Part shown: positions 9,241 to 21,670 of the stretch, piece by piece
How the letters are laid out: the number at the start of each line of letters is the position of its first letter
Position numbering within the stretch: the first letter of the stretch is position 1
Assembly (NCBI GenBank): GCA_007570785.1
Contig: ML662466.1
Location: forward strand, 1,044,772 to 1,108,771
DNA from: Antilocapra americana
Taxonomy: Eukaryota; Chordata; Mammalia; Artiodactyla; Antilocapridae
Direction of reading: 5' to 3'
DNA length: 64,000 bases
Notes under the pieces: model-generated
What the model was told of the DNA's origin: nothing
The model's database searches: none
What the model saw: the letters and a program-made list of their open reading frames with translations, nothing else
Translations under genes and position numbers: made by a program

Positions 9241-12200
9241 TCTAAATTTCATATATATGCGTTAGTATACTGTATTTTTGTTTTTCCTTCTGGCTTACTT
9301 CACTCTGGATAATAGGCTCCAGTTCCGTCAACCTGAGTAGAGCTGAATCAAATGAATTCTTTTTAATGGCTGCGTAATATTCCATTGTGTATATCTACCA
9401 CAGCTTTCTTATCCATTCTTCTGTTGATGGACATCTAGGTTGCTTCCATGTCCTGGCTATTGTAAACAATGTGGCAATTAACATTGGGGTACACATGGCT
9501 CTTTCAATTCTGGTTTCCTCTGTGTGTATGCCCAGCAGTGGCATTGATGGGTCATATGGCAGTTCTATTTTCAGTTTTTTTAGGAATCTTCACACTGTTC
9601 TCCATAGTGGCTGTACTAGTTGGCATTCCCGCCAAGAGAGAAAGAGGGTTCCCTTTTCTCCACATCCTCTCCAGCATTTATTGCTTGTAGATTTTTGGAT
9701 GGCAGCCATTCTGACTGGTGTAAAGTGGTACCACATTATGGTTTTGATTTGCGTTGCTCTGATAATGAGTGATGTTGAGCATCTTTTCATGTGTTTGTTA
9801 ACCATTTTATGTCTTCTTTGGAGAAATGTCTGTTTAGTTCTTTGGCCCACTTTTTGATTGGGTCGTTTATTTTTTCTGGAATGGAGCTGCAGGAGTTGCT
9901 TGCATATTTTTGAGATTAATTGTTTGTCCGTTGCTTCATTTGCTATTATTTTCTCCCATTCTGAAGGCTGCCTTTTCACCTTGCTTATAGTTTCCTTTGT
10001 TGTACAGAAGCTTTTCATTTTAATTAGGTCCCATTTGTTTATTTGTGCTTTTATTTCCAATATTCTGGGAGGTGGGTCACAGAGGATCCTGCTTTGGTTT
10101 ATGTCAGAGAGTGTTGTGCCTATGTTTTTCTTGAGGAGTTTTATAGTTTCTGGTCTTATGTTTAGATCTTTGATCCATTTTGAGTTTATTTTTGTGCATG
10201 GTGTTAGAAAGTGCCCTAGTTTCATTCTTTTACAAGTGGCTGTCCAGTTTTCCCAGCACCACTTGTTAAAGAGATTGTCTTTTCTCCACTGTATAGTCTT
10301 GCCTCCTTTGTCAAAGATAAGGTGTCCATAAATGTGTGGATTTACCTCCATGCTTTCTATTTGGTTTCATTGATCTATATTTCTGTATTTGTGACAGTAC
10401 CATACTGTCTTGATGACTGTGGCTTTGTAGTATAGCCTCAAGTCAGGTAGGTTGTCTCCTCCAGTTCCATTCTTCTTTCTGAAGATTCCTTTTCTACAAA
10501 AGTTTTTTTTTTTTTTGTATTCCCATACAAATTGTGAAATTATTTGTTCTAATTCTCTGAAAAAGACCTCTGGTAGCTTGATAGGAATTGCATTGAATCT
10601 ATAGATTGCACTGGGTAGTACACTCATTTTCACTATATTGATTCTTCCAATCCATGAACATGGTCTGTTTCTCCATCTATTTGTGTCCTCTTTGATTTCT
10701 TTCATCAGTGTTTCATAGTTTTCTATGTATAAGTCTTATATGTCTTTAGGTAGAAATACTCCTAAGTATTTTATTCTTTTTGTTTCGATGGTGAATGGAA
10801 TTGTTTCTTTAATTTCTCTTTCTGATTTCTCATTGTTAGTGTATAGGAATGCCAGGGATTTCTGTGTGTTGATTTTGTATCCTGAAAATTTACTATATTC
10901 ACTAATTAGCTCTAGCAATTTTCTGGTAGAGTCTTTAGGGTTTTCTATGTAGAGGATCATGTCATCTGCAAACAGTGAGAGTTTTACTTCTTCTTTTCCA
11001 ATCTGGATTACTTTTATTTCTTTATCTGCTCTGATTGCTGTTACCAAGACTTTAAAATAGCTGTTTAATAGTAGTGGAGAGAGTGGGCACCCTTGTCTTG
11101 TTCCTGACTTCAGGGAAAATGCTTTCAGTTTTCACCATTGAGGATAAAGTTTGCTGTGGGTTTGTCATATATAGCTTTTATTATGTTGAGGTATGTTCCT
11201 TCTAGTCCTGCTTTTTGAAGGCTTTTTATCATAAATGGCTGTTGAATTTTGTCAAAGGCTTTCTCTGCATCTATTGAGATAATCATGTTGGTTTTATTTT
11301 TCAGTTTGTTAATGTGGTGAATTACATTGATTGACCTGTGAATATTGAAGAATCCTTGCTTCCCTGGGATAAAGCCTACTTGGTCATGATGTATGATCTT
11401 TTTAATGTGTTGTTGGATTCTATTTGCTAGAATTTTGTTAAGGATTTTTGCATGTATATTCATCAGTGATATTGGCCTGATGTAGTAGTTTTCTTTTTTT
11501 GTGGCATCTTTCTCAGGGTTTGGAATTAGGGTGATGGTGGCCTCATAGAATGAATTTGGAAGTTAACCTTTCTCTGCAATTTTCTGGAAGAGTTTGAGTA
11601 GAATATGTGTTAGCTCTTCTCTAAATTTTTGGTATAATTCAGCTGTGAAGCCATCTGATCCTGGGCTTTTGTTTGTTGTAAGATTTCTGATTACGGTTTC
11701 AATTCCTGTGCCTGTGATGAATCTGTTAATATTATCTATCTCTTCCTGGTTTAGTCTTGGAAAGTTGTACTTCTCTAGGAATTTGTACATTTCTTCCATT
11801 TTCTCCAGTGCATTAGCATATAGTTGCTAATAATAGTCTTTTATGATCCTTTGTTTTTCTGTGTTTTCTGTCATGATCTCTCCGTTTTCATTTCTAATTT
11901 TGTTGATTTGATTCTTCTCCATTTGTTTCTTGATGAGTCTGGCTAATGGTTTGTCAGTTTTATTTATCTTCTCGAAGAACCAGCTTTTGGCTTTGTTGAT
12001 TTTTGCTATGGTCTCTTTTGCTTCCTTTGCATTTATTTCTGCCCTGATCTTAAGATTTCTTTCCTTCTACTAACCCTGGGGTTCTGAATTTCTTCCTTTT
12101 CTAGTTGCTTTAGGTGTAAAGTTAGGTTATTTATTTGACTTTTTTCTTGTTTTCTGAGGTGAGATTTTATTGCTATGAACTTTACCCTTAGGACTGCTTT

Positions 12201-13078
12201 TACAGTGTCCAGTATGTTTTGGGTTGTTATGTTTTCATTTTCATTCATTTTTATGTATATTTTAATCTACTTTTTCATTTCTTCTGTGATTTGTTGGCTA
12301 TTCAGCAGTGTGTTGTTGAGCCTCCATATGTTGGAATTTTTAAATGATTTTCTCCCGTAATTGATATCTAATCTCACTGCATTGTGGTCAGAAAAGATAC
12401 TTGGAATGATTTCAACTTTTTTGAATTTACCAAGGGTAGATTTATGGCCCGGGATGTGATCTATTCTGGAGAAGGTCCCGTGTACACTTGAGAACAAGGT
12501 GAAATTTATTGTTTTGAGGTGGAATGTCCTATAGATATCAATTAGATCTAATCGGTCTATTGTATCATTTAAAGTTTGAGTTTCCTTGTTAATTTTCTGT
12601 TTAGTTGATCTATCCATTGGTGTGAGTGGAGTATTAAAGTCTCCCACTATTATTGTGTTATTGTTAATTTCCCCTTTCATACTTGTTAGAATTTGCCTTA
12701 CCTATTGTGGTGTTCCTATGTTGGGTGCATATATATTTATAATTGTTATTTCTTCTTCTTGGATTGATTATTTGATCATTATGTAATGTCCATCTTTATC
12801 TCTTTTGAAAGCCTTTATTTTAAAGTCCACTTTATCTGATATGTGTATTGCCACTCCTGCTTTCTTTTGCTCTTTATTTGCATGGAATAACTTTTTCCAG
12901 CCTTTAACTTTCAGTCTATGTGTGTCCCTAGGTTTGAGGTGGGTCTCTTGTAGACAACATATATAGGGGTCTTGTTTTTATATCCAATCAGCCAAACTTT
13001 GTCTTTTGGTTAGGGCATTCAACTCGTTTACATTCAAGGTAATTATTGATAAGTATGATCCCGTTGCCATTTACTTTA
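9241..13078 (-). pseudogene. L1 ORF2 (endonuclease-reverse transcriptase), broken
   Basis: ORF2 of L1 normally gives a ~1,270-residue protein with an apurinic-like endonuclease, a reverse transcriptase and a Cys-rich end; it nicks DNA and primes cDNA there. Here the frame is split into pieces. Endonuclease landmarks are GDFN (12633-12644) and SDHN (near 12390). The RT active site FADD is kept at 10961-10972, inside a 104-codon open piece (11047-10736). The thumb and C-terminal part is open from 10351 to 9590. Many frameshifts and stops separate the pieces. Confidence 0.93.
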
Positions 13079-13121
13079 TTGTTTTGGGTTCGAGATTATA
13101 TACCCTATCCGTGTTTCCTGT

Positions 13122-14048
13122 CTAGGGAAGATCCTTTAGCATTTGTTGGAGCCCTTGTTTGGTGTTGCTGAATTCTCTTAGCTTTTGCTTGTCTGGAAAG
13201 CTTTTGATTTCTCCTTCAAATTTGAATGAGATTCTAGCTGGGTACAGTAATCGGGGTTGTAGATTATTTTCTTTCATGACTTTAAGTAAGTTTTGCCGTT
13301 CCCTTCTGGCCTGAAGCGTTTCTATTGAGAGATCAGCTAGTATCCTTATGGGATTCCCCTTGTGTGTTATTTGTTGTTTTTCCCTTCCTGCTTTTAATAT
13401 TTGGTCTTTGTGTTTGATCTTTGCTAATTTGATTAACATGTGTCATGGGGTGTTTCACTTTGGGTTCATCCTGTTTGGGATTCTCTGGTTTCTTGGACTT
13501 CAGTGATTATTTCCTTTCCCAATTTAGAGAAGTTTTCAACTATTATCTCCTCAAATATTTTCTGATTGTCTTTCTTTTTGTCTTTTTCTTCTGGGGCTCT
13601 TATGATTCGAATGTTGGTGCGTTTAACATTGTGCCAGAGGTCTCTGAGATTGTCCTCATTTCTTTTAATTCTTTTTTTCATTTTTCCTCTTTGTTTCGTT
13701 TATTTCTACCATTCTGTCTCCTGTCTCACTTATCTTGTCTTCTATCTCTGTTATTCTATTGTTAGTTCCCTCCAGGGTGTTTTTGATCTCAGTTATTGCA
13801 TTATTCCTTGTATTTTGACTCTCTTTAATTTCTTATAAGTCCTTGTTAAACCTTTCTTGCATCTTCTCAATCCTTGTCTGCATGTTATTGAACTGTAACT
13901 CCAAATTGTTTTCCAGATTTTGGATCATTTTCACTATCATTATTCGGAATTCTTTATCAGGTAGATTTCCTATCACCTCCTCTTTTGTTTGGTCTGGAGG
14001 ACATTTATCCTATTCCTTTACCTGCTGGGCATTTCTCTGCCTTTTCAT
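13122..14048 (-). pseudogene. L1 ORF1 (RNA-binding chaperone), broken
   Basis: L1 ORF1p is a coiled-coil trimer with an RRM and a C-terminal domain that coats L1 RNA. The expected start is the ATG at 14048, but codon 13 is a stop. An RRM piece is open at 13681-13466 (with KRIKRNEDNLRDLW) and a C-terminal-domain piece at 13439-13122 (with SIETLQARRERQNLLKVM). The frame shifts between them. Confidence 0.9.
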
Positions 14049-16822
14049 CTTGTTTATATTGCTGTCTTATCTTTTTATTGTAGAGGTTGCTCCCTATGGG
14101 TGGGGTTGGATGTGTGGTTTGTCAAAGTTTCCTGGTTGGGAAAGCTTTTGTGTTGTTCTGGTGGGTGGATCTGGGTTTCCTCACTCTAACAAGCAATTAA
14201 GTGTCCAATAAAGAGTTTTGAGATGTCGGTGGGCTTGGTGTGATTTTGGGCAGCTTGTGTATTGAAGCTCCAGGCTATGTTCCTATGTTGCTAGAGAATT
14301 TGCTTGGTATATCTTACTCTGGAGCTTGTTGGCCCTTGCGGGGTGCTTGGTTTCAGTTTAGGTATGGAGGCATTTGATGAGCTCCTATTGATTAATTAAC
14401 TCCTGGATCCAGGAGTTCTCTGGAATTCTCAGGATCTGGGCTTAGACTGCTGTCTTCCAGTAGCCTCAGGACTCCTCCATCTATGTAGTAACGATGGTAG
14501 AACGTCTAGTTTAATGATGAGAAGTTTCTCCACAGTGAGGGACACCCAGACAGGTACATAGAGTTACATGGCATGGAGAAGAAAGAGGAGAGAGATAGAG
14601 GTGGACAGAAGAGAGGAGTCAAACGATGAGAGAGTGAGGTGGCCAGTCATCACTTTCCTGTGTGCTCTCCACAGTCTGGATCCCTCGGAGATATTCAGAG
14701 AGTCACACTGAATTGAGAAGAGAGAGGAAGGAGATAGAAGTGGCCAGAGGGAGAAAAGAGGGAATCAGATGAACAGAGACAGATCCAGCCAGTGATCAGT
14801 TATCTAAGTTTTCTTCACAACTCGTAACTCTTAAAGAGATTCCCAGAGTTGGTTAGAGAAGAAAGGGAGGAGGGGCATGATAGAGGTGACTTGGTGGAGG
14901 GGGTGGGGAAGGAGAGTCAAAAATGGGGAGACAGCAGTCAAGCCAGTGATCTCTCTCCCAAGTAACAATGGGTACTGAAGACTGGATTCTTAAAGATGAA
15001 AAGTTTATACCAAATACTAAAAAGCAAGGATAAAAAAATCTAGAGTAAAGGTTGGATTCTCAAAAATACAATTACAAAAAAAGAAGAAAAGAAGAGAAAA
15101 AAGAAAAATAAAATTTAAAAAAATGATAAAAAAGGGAAAAGGGAGATAAAAAGGAAAGAAAAAAAATAAAAATTTAAAAACTAGAAAATAAAAAAGGGGG
15201 AAAAGGAGGTAAAAAGAAAATAAAAAAAGTAAAAAATATAAATTAATAATAGGCAAAAAGAAGAGTTAAAAAAAGAAAAGATAAATAAAAAAGAAATGAA
15301 AAATAAAATAAGGGAAACAGAAGAGATTTTAAAAAAGAAAAGAAAAATATAGAAAAATTTTAAAAAATAAAAATAAAAAAGGGAAAAAGAGGAGATTAAA
15401 AACAAACAAACAACAACAACAACAACAGACGACCAACACCAACAGCAACAAGAAAAAAGTCACTGAAATTTACTTAAAAAATAGTTTTTTTGTTGTTGTT
15501 GTTGTTGTTGAATCATTGTAAAAATGAAAATTGAAGGGGTTATAGGGGACTTAAAAATTAAAAAAATAGTATAAAAATGTTTTTAAAAATTAAAGATAAT
15601 CATAGTAAAAATATATCTAAGCTTTCTCTGGAGCTGTTGTGTACTGTGAGGGGTCAGTTCATTTTCAGATAGTTCCTTGGGTCCGGCTTGTACTTCTCAC
15701 AGTCTATAGGCTCCTTTCTATGTAGTCTGTGCCAACTGCAGGGATTTAATCTGTTACCCTGTCAGTTCCAAAGCGGTTCCCTCTGCTTATTTTAGCGTCT
15801 TTTATTTGCTGGTCTCTTCAGTGTCTATTCAGCCGCTCTGGGGTTGATCCCCTCGGCGTGAGCGCTTTCCCTGCCCCCACTGCTTAGGCTCTCCGTCGCC
15901 CCTCTGGGAGCAGCCTGAGGCGGCCGATGGGGCTGCCTGCACTTCCCAGGTTAGAGCTGCCTGTCACAGTTGGGAGCTGGGACTTCTCCCCTCCCTCATC
16001 CCAGCTGCTTGGTTTTCTTGGTGTGCAGCTGGGCATGCCTTCTCACGTGTGTTGAGAGCCGATCTCTGGCGGCGTCCATCCAGAATCCCAAGAAGTCTTG
16101 TTTAGCAACTAACTCTGCCCGCGGTTTGGCAGTGAAAGCCTCGCTGGGGCCACAGTTATGCCTGCTGCTCTCCAGCGGGGGCTGGGTCAGTCCACAGCCT
16201 GCAGCCACCCAGCCCAGCGCAGCTGCCCAGCCTCATGCAGCTCTTTGTTCTGTGCATAGATCTGGTGGTGGAAGCTACCACCAAGAAGCTACCCCAAAGT
16301 CTAGGTTGCTATCTCTTGCTAGCTCTTTCAGGTTGCCCCTGGGCATTCAGTCCCAGTCCTCTCTCAAAGGGGTGCCGCCCGCCCCTCCCTGAGCAGTCTG
16401 CACTGGCTAGTGGGGGATGGGGCACCCAGGATGCTGCTCTGCTGGGAGTTGCAGTTAGGGACATCATCTGTGGGGCTTAATCATTTATCTGTTTTTACTC
16501 TTGGTCATTTTTTCTTCTGAGACTCGCCACAGATCTGCTGGGGAGAATGTTCCCTGGTATTCGGAAACCTCTTTCTTTTTTAAGATTCCCTTCCTGGACA
16601 GATCTCCGTCCCTAACTCTTTCACCTCTCTTTTTACTTTATTTATTTATTTTTTTGTCCCACCTTCTTTCGTTGGCAATGGGCTCCCTTTCTGGGTGCCT
16701 GATGTCCTCTGCCAGCCTTTAGAAGTTGTTTCGTGGAGTTTGCTTGGCTTTTAAATCTTCTTTTGGTGTATTTGTTGGGGAGAAAGTGGACTCCCTGTCC
16801 TATTCCTCCTCATCTTAATTCC
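14049..16822 (-). promoter_or_regulatory. L1-BT 5'UTR (ancestral internal promoter region)
   Basis: L1 5'UTRs carry the internal promoter. This one is about 2.8 kb. It has a GC-richer start (about 15,850-16,480), an A-rich middle (15,050-15,480) and a purine-rich part (14,540-14,960) with repeated 'gagaggaagaag'-like words. No specific factor site was verified. Confidence 0.75.
15041..15512. repeat. A-rich low-complexity tract with CAA and TTG runs
   Basis: Nearly pure A/G with many 'aaaaag' and 'aaaaat' words. A (CAA)n run at 15403-15428 is followed 60 bases later by a complementary (TTG)n run at 15490-15510, so the strand can fold back. It lies in the L1 5'UTR. Confidence 0.85.
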
Positions 16823-17209
16823 CCTCTAAATATGGACTTTTTTATATTTAACACACCAAAATTTTGGTGTTGGTTTTCTTATGATGCAGATAATGAATAT
16901 GGCACTGAAATGATTTCTGTTTTACATATGAAAATATGGGCGTTGTATTTCTTCATGAGATATGGAATTCTTTGTATTTCTCATACATATGTCAAGACAG
17001 TGATTTTCTGCAATGAAAGATGGAATTCTGTATACTTCCTATATCAAAATCTAGCCACTAATTCTCTTTAGACATTTCTGTATTTCGTATTTGAAAAGCA
17101 GAATGGTGATTTTCCTGTAAGAAATATGGAAATCTCTAAATTTCTTATGAACCACTGGTTCTTGGGTACTGGCTCATGTGTTGCCTGCTTGTTTGTGTGT
17201 TTGTGTCAC

Positions 17210-17213
<4 letters not shown>
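16823..17213. repeat. Degenerate tandem repeat, about 58-bp period
   Basis: Within 16927-17148 four related units follow each other: 16927-16984, 16985-17042, 17043-17090 (shorter) and 17091-17148. Shared words are 'gatatggaattct'/'agatggaattctgta'/'aatatggaaatctct', each followed by a 'tatttct'/'cttcctat'/'tttcttat' end. The flanks are unassigned. Confidence 0.55.
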
Positions 17214-17243
<30 letters not shown>

Positions 17244-17273
17244 CTGTGTCTGTGTCTGTGTGTCTGTGTGTGT
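17214..17273. repeat. (GT)n microsatellite with TCTG interruptions
   Basis: About 60 bases of GT repeat, with 'tctgtg' variants in the second half. Any open frame across it is only a product of the repeat. Confidence 0.97.
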
Positions 17274-20200
17274 ATGCATGTGTCCAGCCCACTGAACAAA
17301 CAGAAATGAAGGGGAAAAACATGAGATATGGACCAACAAAACGATAAGGCCTGAGGCATCCATATACTAGAAGAGACTGGTAAATGCATTTCTGTTGTGC
17401 CCCCATCCAGGATAGGAATGAGGAAAAGATAGTGAAAACTATGGATAGTGGGTCCACATATCTGCAATTAAATTAAGAGATATAAAGAGCTCACCATTTC
17501 TGCTGTGTTGTTGTATGTATTTATATCAGTAAGTGGGGGTGGGAGGTTTGAGGGATAATCGAAGAGTAAATCAGAGTAAATAAAGTGGTGAGAGGCTTTA
17601 AAATCACGGCCTGTAAACCCATCATTCTGTGGGGTCACTAGCTGCCCTGTGAAAATGATGGGCACAGCTAGGGGAGGTCCATGATTGAGAATAGGTCAAG
17701 GTATTTCTGAAAAAGGCAGAGACTAGGAAGATGGAAAACAGAGAGTCTGATGCACTGGAGGCTTGTTCCACACATTTGCAAAGGGTACATGGGAAAGTTC
17801 TGGGCTACTGCTGCCTAGGAGCAACTTGTCAGCAAGCGTACTGCCTCCCTGAGTGTAACACCCATTGGAACCATGTGAGAAAAGTAACATGATAAATTAG
17901 GCTCTCAGTGTTAAACATCATATATAGTAAGAGAGACAGGGTGTAGACATGAAATCTACCCCAGCATTTTGAGCCTGTCTGGCAGTGTAGAAAGGTGAGG
18001 AAAGCGTAGGTGTGGGGTATATATATATATATACCCTTCTGCTGGTGTGTGCCTGTGATGGTTGCAACATACGTGAACCAAAAGTGGTGGGCTGTTTGCT
18101 TGCAGGGGCCCTGGGATAGTGAGAGACAGGGGGAAATTCAGAGACTGTTGGTTTTAGGCTCTATGTATTAATGAATAGCTGTCCTGATGAAGATGTCCTA
18201 CCGCTCATGCCAAAAGTCCTAACATGCATTCCTTTCTTTCTCTGAGGATTTGTCCTTGGCTATGGAGGACAGAGGAGCAATGATGTGGGTTTGCACCAGA
18301 GAAAGTTTTTTAGCAGTCTCAGTTGAGCAGAGTCTCTGATTTTGTCATAGGAATCCTAAGATCTACTCAACACAGTTCTCAGAGGGACTCTGGATTCTAA
18401 GTGAGCATCTTGGATGTCCCCTATCCAAACTGAGAACTGGGTTCTATAGACTGTGGACTTGTAAGCTAACAAGGATGCCTAAGCTGCCTACAGCCTAGCA
18501 AGAGCAGCAGAAAGAGAGCCTTGGGGTATAGCAAGTCAGAGACCTGAGGTGGCATTAAGCCATCTTGGTTCATTTGGGAGAGAAATAAACCATTCTTTTA
18601 AGGGAGACATGAACTTTGGGTCCAATATGTGCAGATTTCCCAGGTTAATTTCCCTGTGTAGGATCTGTATGTGTGAGTAGTAAACTGAGAACTGATAGGA
18701 AGGGTGACTTCAGTACCTTTTCAACATCACGTTCAGCACCTTGTTTCAGGATAGACCCTTTAGATCCATGTGCACCTTCTTTATGGCACTGTATAAGAGT
18801 ATTAGGACTGTCACATTCTCTTTGAACTTTTAGAGGATGAGGAATCTATTTGGCCTTTTACTGATACAAGACGATAATCCTTGCAGAACTTGAAAATTGT
18901 TGTAAACAGGAAAATACATAATTACAAATAGCCAAGAGAACATTTTTCCAGATAGTCATGGGACCCAGTTAGGCCCGAGGAGGTGCTGGGTCTGTGTTGA
19001 GGGTGTAACATTGACAAATCATGAACTTGAGAGCTGCAGGATGACAAAGTGGTGCTCCAAGTCAGCTCACCCTAGAGATTCTTGCTATGTCTGTGTTATT
19101 CCTGGATGGAAAACACAGGGAAGGATCATGTGATTGACACTGTTAACCTCTCCAAGGTGATTGGAGAAGAGACAACACATGTGCATGTCACTCATCTCCC
19201 CATGAGGAGCAACTGACCACCTCTTTGCAGGTTGCCTCCCCCCCGTGAGCAAATCCCAAGATTGTGTAACATTCCAGGATAAGTCATAAGGGTAAAAGAG
19301 GGCATTAACTTGACTGATGAATAAAAGAAAGAAAATGACTGGGACAAAAATAGAGGAGGAGCTTACTAATTCCATATCCTTGGCTAGTAGACCTAGTTCT
19401 GTACATGTTCAACGTTCCTTTCAGAGTTGAATGTATTGGTGTGTCCATGACAGAACACATGTGTGTGATTTCTTGAAACTTGACTGAAGATGTGATGGAA
19501 GAACTGACACCAAAAAAGTGAAAGCATTGGTGTAAGGTATATTAGACTGTAGGGCAGTGAAAGTACTGAGGCCACCAAAACAAGTCCAGGGATTTCACTG
19601 AGGGAGCAAGCTTTAATTCAAAACATGTTGCTATACCTTGGCTTCCTGGCATAAAATAGAAATAGGAAGAAAGCACCTGAGGGAGGTCAGTGAGGATGCA
19701 AATGAACTAGCACCAAATGGGGTGAGTTCTCAGGCATATAAGAGGGGGGACATGCAGTCCCCCTGGACACCCAGTTTCAAAGTCCTTTCTGTCATTCTCA
19801 AGTACAGAAACATTCTTTGCCTGACATGACCAGCTTCATGAGCACACCTTGCCTTTTCTGTAAGCTTTGGGAGACTGACAGGCACTGTAGCATAAGCAGA
19901 GTTTCTCAGTTTGAAACATCACTCTTCATACTCTTTGCAGAATGCTTGGGTATCCAGATTGTGCAATGGATGGCTTAGATTGGTTCTTTTGCTGATATCG
20001 GCCCATCTGTGCTGGGGAGATGGGATAGGTTGGGATGTGTTCTCAACTGGAGGCTGGATAAGAAGAGAACAACCTTTAAAGGGCCTCTAAATGGTAAATG
20101 AGCATTTCCAATGCCTCTGACATCCATTGAGTCTTTGCCTTTAATGGGAAGTTGCCATGAGGCTGGCATTTAAACAAGGTTCAGGGAGTTCCTTCATGCC

Positions 20201-21670
20201 AGCAAGACCATGTCCCATTTCTCACTCTTGTCCAAAGTGTGGCCAAGCAGCCTTAATATTGAGCAGTGTTCATGTTGAGCAGTGAGGGAGAGATGCCTGT
20301 CTCTTTCTGTGGTTCAGCAGAGATTGATAACATTGGCTGCTCAAGTTTGAGAAAGCATTTTCCACCTGTGTGGACAAAGTCTGATCCCCTGTGGGTGCAA
20401 CACACACAGGAGGAAAGGAATGTGGCTTCATCCCAAGGTAACATATCTGAGCTCTGGTGTCCAGAGAGTGGTAGAGGGTAACAATACCAGTTAGAGAGGT
20501 GAGACACACAGACACAAGGCCCTACTACACATTCAGAAAATAGGCAGGAATACAGTGTGTGCCAGAATCAGAGACAGAAAGACACAGAGAGAGCTCTGTG
20601 CTATATGTCTCTGGTGTCCCTGAGCAAAGGAGCTGAACTGTAGCAAACAGCTACATTTGTACACACTCTCCTATCATCCAGAAAGCATCCAGCTCTCCAT
20701 CTCCTGGAGGAAACTATCCAGCCACTTTGCACCCCTGTGTTTTTCACTGGACACTTTGGGAGAGCATTTTGTAGATAAAGATCCTTTGGGATACAGGGGT
20801 GTGTTCTTTGGATATGGGAGCGACAACTTGTGGTTCGACTTTCCACAGGCCAAATCAAAGGCAGAGGATACTCGGGTACTGCCAGATGCAAGAGAGGCAA
20901 TGTGCCTGGAATCATACACTGAGTGGAGCCGATTCAGCCATGTGGTGTCTCTGGAACCTTAGAAGACTAGTGTGACTATCTCTGGGCTGGAGACATGGTC
21001 ATGGAAGTTGCTTCCCACTACCTTCTCCACAGTTGGTCAAAATTTGGGCCCAGGATCCTGGGCGTGGCTTACAGCTCCAGTAGCCAGAGGGACTATGTGC
21101 CTGGAGTATCAGGGCTGACATGTACAACTTGCCCCAGGCCATCCCCCACCACTTTCTTCAGTCTCATGACATCCCCCCCCCAAGAAGGAGCCCCTTCTTA
21201 TTACTGAGTGATGGCAGCCTGTGGGCCAACTATGCAGGCTGCCTGCTCTTCTGTCATGTCAAGCCCCTTCTCAGCTGCCCCATATTGGGGGAATGACCAT
21301 GGCCACCTGGAGAGTTGGACACTGCCACAAGAATGTGGGAGCACCCTGGAACCCTAGATATTTTTTATTGTGACCTCAGTTTTCAGGGGCCAAGGCTCTA
21401 GAGCCTGCCAGCAGGGAGGGGGCAGAGGGGACATTGTGGGCTGCCCTGTCAAGACTGTGCTTTCTTCAGGATGGAGCTGCATGTCCACACCTGGCTCTCA
21501 CAGGGGCAAACCCAAGCCCTCCAGGGCAGCCACAGAGCAAACCCCAGTGGATGATCCACATGCATAGATGCAAATAAAACCACAATGGAAACCCAGGGGT
21601 AGTGTAGCTAAGGAAGAAGACAAAAGGGCTCTGATAGCAGTGACTCAAGAAAAACAAGTACTTAGTCTTA
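17274..21670. other. Largest non-repeat interval, no gene recognised
   Basis: About 4.4 kb of apparently single-copy DNA. A short (TA)n lies at 18018-18034. Open frames of 60-104 codons occur on both strands between 19.0 and 21.6 kb and often overlap antisense, with no recognisable motif. The part 20,650-21,560 is more GC-rich and keeps several frames open, so an old processed pseudogene is possible but not shown. A T/C-rich tract begins near 21,700. Confidence 0.5.

Larger units (their letters stand above)
8926..16822 (-). mobile_element. L1-BT LINE, near full length
   Basis: A ruminant L1 of about 7.9 kb running right to left. The 5' end is near 16822 (rev-comp 'aagatgaggaggaatagg', close to the L1 start seen at 38068). 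The 5'UTR spans about 16822-14049, ORF1 14048-13122, ORF2 about 13078-9241 and the 3'UTR ends near 8926 in an A-rich tail. Both ORFs carry stops and frameshifts, so it cannot move on its own. No clear target-site duplication was found, which fits an old insertion. Confidence 0.93.

Noticed and set aside
9387..10331. Plus-strand frames of 156 and 157 codons
   Set aside because: They are antisense shadows of L1 ORF2, which reads on the minus strand here.
15017..15405. Phe-rich open frames on the minus strand
   Set aside because: They are translations of the A-rich tract of the L1 5'UTR and do not look like protein-coding sequence.
17145..17467. Open frames of 70-97 codons across the GT/CA tract
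   Set aside because: They encode Thr-His or Cys-Val repeats created by the microsatellite.
19085..21567. Several 60-104-codon frames in single-copy DNA
   Set aside because: They overlap antisense, shift frame and show no motif. Without a homology search they cannot be told from chance.
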